Shown here piece by piece: positions 59,722 through 64,000 of a stretch of 64,000 nt of DNA (within the stretch, counting starts at the first letter, position 1; every line of letters begins with the position of its first letter). The position numbers and the translations under genes are program-made. The notes below the pieces were generated by a model. The model made no database searches. It saw only the letters and a program-made list of their open reading frames with translations, and had not been told where the DNA came from. The stretch lies in assembly GCA_030655315.1 (NCBI GenBank), contig JAURVT010000006.1:1-64000 (forward strand). Direction: 5' to 3'. This DNA comes from Nocardioidaceae bacterium (GTDB lineage: Bacteria; Actinomycetota; Actinomycetes; Propionibacteriales; Nocardioidaceae).

Positions 59722-61065
59722 GTGCCGCCGTCTCGTCCCCGTCTGCGCGCCGAGGACGTCCGGATCGTCCGGATCGCGGTGCCGGCGTTCGCCGCGCTCG
59801 TCGCCGAGCCCCTGATGCTGCTGGCCGACACCGCCATCGTCGGGCGGCTCGGGACCACCCCGCTGGCCGGTCTCTCGGTCGCCTCGACGGTGCTCCTGAC
59901 GTTCGTCGGTCTGTGCGTGTTCCTCGCGTACGGCACGACCGCCGCGGTCGGCCGCGCGCTCGGCTCGGGCGACCGACGCGCCGCGCTCGCCCTCGGCGTC
60001 GACGGGTTGTGGCTGGCCGCGTCGATCGGCGTGGTGGCCGCCGCCGTCGCGGCCGGTGCCGCCCGACCGGTCGTCGGACTGTTCGGCACGTCGGACGCGG
60101 TCGCCGACCAGGCCGTCACCTACCTCGCGATCTCCGCGATCGGCATCCCCGCGATGCTCGTCGTGCTGGCCGCCACCGGCGTCCTGCGCGGCCTGCAGGA
60201 CCTGCGGACGCCGCTCGTGGTGATGATCGCGGCCAACGTGGTGAACGCCGTCCTCAGCGTCACGCTCGTGCACGTCGTCGGCCTCGGGATCGCCGGCGCC
60301 GCCATCGGCACGGTGCTCGCGCAGCTCGCCGCGGCGACCTGGCTCGTCGCGGTGGTGGTCCGGGTCGCGCGCTCCCACGGCGCACCGCTCGGCCCGACAC
60401 GCACCGGGCTCGCGCAGGCGTCGCGGGCGGGGGTCGCGCTCGTCGTCCGCACGCTGACCCTGCGCGCCGCCCTCCTGCTGGCCACGTTCGCCGCCGCCGC
60501 GCAGGGGGACGCGTCGCTCGCGGCGCAGCAGGTGGCGGTCACCGTCGTCTCGGTGGTGGCCTACGCGCTCGACTCGATCGCGATCGCCGGCCAGACGCTG
60601 ACCGGGCACGCCCTGGGGGCGTCCGACCCCGCGGGCGCGAGGCGCCTGACCCGGCGGATGGTCGGCTGGGGCGTCGCGAGCGGTGTCGTCGCGGCCCTCG
60701 TCGTGGTGGCGCTGCACCGGGTGCTGCCCGGCTGGTTCAGCGGGGACGACGAGGTGCGGGCCGTCCTGGTCCCGGCGCTGCTCGTGGTGGCCGTCATCCA
60801 GCCCGTGTCCGGCGTGGTGTTCGTGCTGGACGGCGTCCTGATCGGCGCCGGCGACGGGGCCTACCTGGCCTGGGCGGGGGTGGCGACGCTCGTCGCGTAC
60901 GTGCCCCTCGTCGTGGCCGTGTGGGCCACCGACGCCGGGCTGACCTGGCTCTGGGTCGCCTACGGCGGGTTCATGCTCGCCCGGATGGCCACGCTGGTGC
61001 TGCGGGAGCGGTCGGACCGCTGGCTCGTCACCGGCGCCACCGCCCACGTCCCCCCCACCTCATGA
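59722..61065 (+). CDS. MATE-family efflux transporter
   Basis: 447 aa, 12 TM segments in two related halves; AEPLMLLADTAIVGRLG (TM1-2 signature) and ATGVLRGLQDLRTPL in the first half, and GVVFVLDGVLIGAGD in the second. Cation-coupled exporter, DinF branch by pattern. GTG start supported by the leaderless -10 box. Confidence 0.93.
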   Translation: MPPSRPRLRAEDVRIVRIAVPAFAALVAEPLMLLADTAIVGRLGTTPLAGLSVASTVLLTFVGLCVFLAYGTTAAVGRALGSGDRRAALALGVDGLWLAASIGVVAAAVAAGAARPVVGLFGTSDAVADQAVTYLAISAIGIPAMLVVLAATGVLRGLQDLRTPLVVMIAANVVNAVLSVTLVHVVGLGIAGAAIGTVLAQLAAATWLVAVVVRVARSHGAPLGPTRTGLAQASRAGVALVVRTLTLRAALLLATFAAAAQGDASLAAQQVAVTVVSVVAYALDSIAIAGQTLTGHALGASDPAGARRLTRRMVGWGVASGVVAALVVVALHRVLPGWFSGDDEVRAVLVPALLVVAVIQPVSGVVFVLDGVLIGAGDGAYLAWAGVATLVAYVPLVVAVWATDAGLTWLWVAYGGFMLARMATLVLRERSDRWLVTGATAHVPPTS

Positions 61066-61114
61066 TTCGACGCGTCTCGGTCGTCCCCGTCGGCGTGTCG
61101 ACGACCCGAACGCG

Positions 61115-61831
61115 TCACATCGTGGGGCCGGCGCCCGCCGCGGCGACGAGGGCGCCAAAGAGCGCGGTGCCGGTGCCGCCGCGCTCGGTCTCGGGATGCC
61201 ACTGCACGCCGACCCAGAACGGGCGCGACGGGTCCTCCAGCGCCTCCACCGTGCCGTCGTCGGCATGGGCCGAGACGGTCAGGCCCGGGTGCGTGTCGAC
61301 GGACTGGTGGTGGTGGCAGCGCACGTCGGCGACGTCGCCGACGGCCGCCGCGACGAGCGTCCCGGCGTAGGTGCTGACCGCCACCTCCCCGTACACGTCC
61401 CGTCCGGGCGAGTGGGCGTCGTGGCCGACGACGTCGGGCGTGTGCTGGTCGAGCGACCCGCCGGCGTGGACGGCCATCACCTGCAGCCCGCGGCACACCC
61501 CCAGCACCGGGAGTCCCCGGGCGGCGGCCGCGTCGAGGAGCGCGAGCTCCCACGCGTCGCGGTCGGGGCGCCAGGCGGCCGTCCGCTCGTGCGGCTCGGC
61601 GCCGTAGCGCGACGGGTCGACGTCGGCGCCGCCCGTCACCACCAGGGCGTCCAGGCGCGCGACGACGTCGGCCGCGAGCGCGACGTCGGCCGGCGGCAGC
61701 AGCACGGGCAGGCCGCCGGCGGCCGCGACGCCGTCGGCGTAGTCGGCCGGCAGCAGGTCGGCGGGGACTCCCGACCACACGCCCCAGGTCGCGTCCTCGC
61801 GGTAGGTGGTCAGCCCGACGAGCGGCGCCAC
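61115..61831 (-). CDS. Gamma-glutamyl hydrolase (PuuD/class I amidotransferase fold)
   Basis: 238 aa. Nucleophile Cys113 in GVCRGLQ, His212 and Glu214 in QWHPE, and TGGADVDPSRYG near 66. PuuD-type enzymes cleave gamma-glutamyl amides such as gamma-Glu-GABA. Its neighbours, SDR and aldehyde dehydrogenase, resemble the mycobacterial glnA4-Rv2859c-aldC-Rv2857c cluster, so it likely serves gamma-glutamylated amine catabolism. GTG start; 1-nt gap from the SDR gene. Confidence 0.9.
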   Translation of the reverse strand: MAPLVGLTTYREDATWGVWSGVPADLLPADYADGVAAAGGLPVLLPPADVALAADVVARLDALVVTGGADVDPSRYGAEPHERTAAWRPDRDAWELALLDAAAARGLPVLGVCRGLQVMAVHAGGSLDQHTPDVVGHDAHSPGRDVYGEVAVSTYAGTLVAAAVGDVADVRCHHHQSVDTHPGLTVSAHADDGTVEALEDPSRPFWVGVQWHPETERGGTGTALFGALVAAAGAGPTM

Positions 61832-61832
61832 C

Positions 61833-62600
61833 TCAGACCGGCGTGACGTAGGCGCCGGAGATGCCGCCGTCGACGAGGAACGTCGAGGCGGTGATGAAGC
61901 TGGACTCGTCCGAGCCGAGGAACAGCACCGCGTTGGCGATCTCGTCGGGCTCGGCGAACCGGCCGACCGGCACGTGGATCAGCCGGCGCGCGGCCCGCTC
62001 GGGGTCGTTGGCGAACAGCTCCTGCAGCAGCGGGGTGTTGACCGGTCCCGGGCACAGCGCGTTGACCCGGATGCCCTGGCGGGCGAACTGCACGCCGAGC
62101 TCGCGGCTCATCGACAGCACGCCGCCCTTGGACGCCGAGTACGAGATCTGCGACGTGGCCGCGCCCATCACCGCGACGAACGACGCGGTGTTGATGATCG
62201 ATCCCTTCTTGGCCTCGATCATGTAGGGCAGCGCGGCCTTGCAGCACAGGTAGACGCTGGTGAGGTTGACGTCCTGGACGCGCTTCCACGCCTCGAGGTC
62301 GGTGTCGAGGATGGAGTCGTCGTCGGGCGGCGAGATGCCTGCGTTGTTGAACGCGACGTCGACCGACCCGTACGTCTCCTTGGTGGTCGCGAACAGCGCG
62401 TCCACCTGGTCCTTGTCGGTGACGTCGGTGTGGATGAACAGGCCGCCCACCTCGGCGGCGACCTCCTCGCCGCGGGCGTCGTCGAGGTCGGCGATCACCA
62501 CGTGGGCGCCCTCGGCGGCGAAGCGGCGCACGCTCGCCAGGCCGATGCCCGAGCAGCCGCCGGTGACGACGACCGCCTTGCCCTGCACGCGTCCGGTCAT
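61833..62600 (-). CDS. SDR-family oxidoreductase (amine catabolism cluster)
   Basis: 255-aa classical SDR. VTGGCSGIGLASV at 12-24, NNAGIS, triad Ser140, Tyr154, Lys158, and VDGGISGAYV at the end. GGAGG ribosome site before ATG 62600. Probably dehydrogenates an alcohol or hydroxyacyl intermediate in the same pathway; 47 nt after the aldehyde dehydrogenase gene. Confidence 0.9.
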   Translation of the reverse strand: MTGRVQGKAVVVTGGCSGIGLASVRRFAAEGAHVVIADLDDARGEEVAAEVGGLFIHTDVTDKDQVDALFATTKETYGSVDVAFNNAGISPPDDDSILDTDLEAWKRVQDVNLTSVYLCCKAALPYMIEAKKGSIINTASFVAVMGAATSQISYSASKGGVLSMSRELGVQFARQGIRVNALCPGPVNTPLLQELFANDPERAARRLIHVPVGRFAEPDEIANAVLFLGSDESSFITASTFLVDGGISGAYVTPV

Positions 62601-62647
62601 GGGTGTGGTTCCTCCTGAAGCAGTGGGTGGTCAGAGATGGGAGGTGC

Positions 62648-64000
62648 TCAGTCCTCGGAGATGAAGACGTTCTTCTCCTCGGTGAACGCGTAGGGCGCGT
62701 CCGGGCCGAGCTCGCGGCCGAGGCCGGAGGACTTGAAGCCGCCGAACGGGGTCCAGTAGCGGACCGCCGAGTGCGAGTTGACGCTGAGGTTGCCCGACTG
62801 GACGCCGCGCGCGACGCGCAGCGCGCGTCCGACGTCACGGGTGAAGATCGAGCCCGACAGGCCGTACTCGGTGTCGTTGGCGAGCGCGACGGCGTCGGCC
62901 TCGTCGTCGAAGGGCATCACGGCGACGACGGGTCCGAAGACCTCCTCGCGCCAGATCGCCTCGGACGGGTCGGAGACGGTGACGACGGTCGGCGGCACCC
63001 AGAAGCCGGCGCCGCCGGGCGTCGTGCCGCTGAAGGCGACCGTGGCGCCGTCGACGTAGCGCTGGACGACGTCGCGCTGCTTCGCCGAGATCAGCGGGCC
63101 CATCTCGCTGGCCTCGTCGGTGGGGTCGAGCACCTTGACGCCCGCGACGGCGGGCTCGAGCAGCGACAGGAACTCGTCGTAGGCGCTGCGCTCGACCAGG
63201 ATCCGCGAGCGTGCGCAGCAGTCCTGGCCCGCGTTGTCGAACACCGCGTAGGGGGCGGTGGCGGCGGCCCTGGCGAGGTCGGCGTCGGCGAACACGATGT
63301 TGGCCGACTTGCCGCCGAGCTCGAGGGTGACGGGCTTGACCTGCTCGGCGCAGCCGGCCATGACGCGCTTGCCGACGGCCGTCGAGCCGGTGAAGACCAC
63401 CTTGCGGACGAGCGGGTGGGTGACGAAGCGCTCGCCCACGACGTCGCCCGCACCGGGGACCACGGTCAGGACGCCCTCGGGCAGGCCCGCCTCGAGCGCC
63501 AGCTCGCCGAGCCGGACGGCGGTGAGCGGCGTGTACTCGGCCGGCTTGAGCACGACGGTGTTGCCCGCGGCGAGCGCCGGCGCCAGGCCCCAGCCCGCGA
63601 CGGGCATCGGGAAGTTCCAGGGCACGATCACGCCGACGACGCCGAGCGGCTCGTGGAAGGTGAGGTTGACGCCGCCGGGCACCGGGATCTGCCGGCCGAG
63701 CAGCCGCTCGGGCGCCCCGGAGTAGTAGTTCAGGACGTCGCGGACGTTGCCCGCCTCCCAGCGCGCGTTGCCCCAGGTGTGCCCGGCGTTGCGGACCTCG
63801 AGCTCGGCCAGCTCCTCGACGTGCTCGTCGACGACCGCGGCGAAGCGCCGCAGCAGGCGCGCCCGCTCCCCCGGTGCGACGTCGCGCCAGGCGGGGAACG
63901 CCGCGGCGGCCCGCTCGATCGCGGCGTCGGCCTGCGCCTCGTCGGCGAGCTCGACGTCGGTGACCGGCTGGGCCGTCGCCGGGTTGAGGACGGTGTACGT
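62648..64000 (-). CDS. NAD-dependent aldehyde dehydrogenase (5' partial)
   Basis: Reading frame open to the window edge (450 codons seen, the N-terminal ~30-40 missing). Catalytic Cys in FDNAGQDCCARSR, general-base Glu in VTLELGGKSANIVF, NAD-site FTGSTAVGKRVM and PWNFPMPVAGWGLAPALAAGN (core VPWNFPMP). Oxidises an aldehyde, plausibly a gamma-glutamyl-amino-aldehyde, given the PuuD-like neighbour. A glutamine synthetase-like gene would be expected just beyond the window. Confidence 0.93.
   Translation of the reverse strand, partial: TYTVLNPATAQPVTDVELADEAQADAAIERAAAAFPAWRDVAPGERARLLRRFAAVVDEHVEELAELEVRNAGHTWGNARWEAGNVRDVLNYYSGAPERLLGRQIPVPGGVNLTFHEPLGVVGVIVPWNFPMPVAGWGLAPALAAGNTVVLKPAEYTPLTAVRLGELALEAGLPEGVLTVVPGAGDVVGERFVTHPLVRKVVFTGSTAVGKRVMAGCAEQVKPVTLELGGKSANIVFADADLARAAATAPYAVFDNAGQDCCARSRILVERSAYDEFLSLLEPAVAGVKVLDPTDEASEMGPLISAKQRDVVQRYVDGATVAFSGTTPGGAGFWVPPTVVTVSDPSEAIWREEVFGPVVAVMPFDDEADAVALANDTEYGLSGSIFTRDVGRALRVARGVQSGNLSVNSHSAVRYWTPFGGFKSSGLGRELGPDAPYAFTEEKNVFISED

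Noticed and set aside
1-64000. tRNA, rRNA, CRISPR, integrase or transposase genes
   Set aside because: None recognised on either strand by reading; no spaced repeat array.

Overview
This is a high-GC (about 70%) actinobacterial chromosome segment. GTG starts are frequent, genes in operons overlap by ATGA or GTGA, and several genes start directly after a TANNNT-type -10 box, as in leaderless transcripts. Gene content (dnaB next to a MATE exporter, FGGY sugar operon, GlnA4-type aldehyde dehydrogenase cluster, BLUF and CDGSH proteins) points to Actinomycetota, perhaps Nocardioidaceae or Aeromicrobium-like; this placement is inference only. I see no rRNA, tRNA, CRISPR array, phage gene or transposase.

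Layout. (1) 1-13243, plus strand: a catabolic locus with the small and large subunits of a molybdenum hydroxylase, a CoxG-like protein, an amidase, HyuA/HyuB (ATP-dependent hydantoinase/oxoprolinase type), an NmrA-like reductase, a serine hydrolase, carbamate kinase and a barbiturase/cyanuric-acid-amidohydrolase-family ring opener. Together these suggest oxidation and ring opening of an N-heterocycle such as a pyrimidine. (2) 13473-14325: two small genes. (3) 14333-22260, minus strand: a sugar or polyol operon (binding protein, ATPase, permease, two FGGY kinases, a histidine phosphatase and a 2-hydroxyacid dehydrogenase), divergent from a SorC-type regulator (22470-23456) with a palindromic operator over its promoter. 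(4) 23509-26957: TetR regulator, M20 peptidase, MFS exporter. (5) 27171-29900: secreted alkaline phosphatase and secreted S1 protease. (6) 29984-37707: quinone oxidoreductase, MFS transporter, thioesterase and a tight five-gene minus-strand operon headed by a heme-oxygenase-like diiron protein and a CDGSH protein.

(7) 37851-43025: quinate/shikimate utilisation (3-dehydroshikimate dehydratase, quinate/shikimate dehydrogenase, MFS importer) divergent from a LacI regulator, with a perfect 16-bp operator between them. (8) 43032-46681: two divergent c-di-GMP proteins (EAL-HDOD and membrane GGDEF-EAL). (9) 46794-50789: AlaA-like aminotransferase, a 750-bp non-coding block holding a tandem repeat, a MerR regulator with its divergent NTF2-like target, and a dienelactone hydrolase. 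(10) 50919-54047: a carbohydrate ABC importer lacking its own ATPase. (11) 54146-57826: PGPGW protein, SDR, a secreted DUF6454-like protein with a candidate PHO box, an NTF2-like protein, a small helical protein and a BLUF blue-light sensor. (12) 57857-64000: replicative helicase DnaB, a DnaA-box-like cluster, a MATE exporter and a PuuD/SDR/aldehyde-dehydrogenase cluster resembling the mycobacterial glnA4 neighbourhood; the dehydrogenase runs off the window end.

Unexplained structure includes two copies of a 57-bp palindromic element (4822-4878 and 56862-56918), two tandem ~284-bp units with inverted ends (48143-48743), long intergenic stem-loops, and a leaderless 9-codon ORF coupled to the TetR gene.
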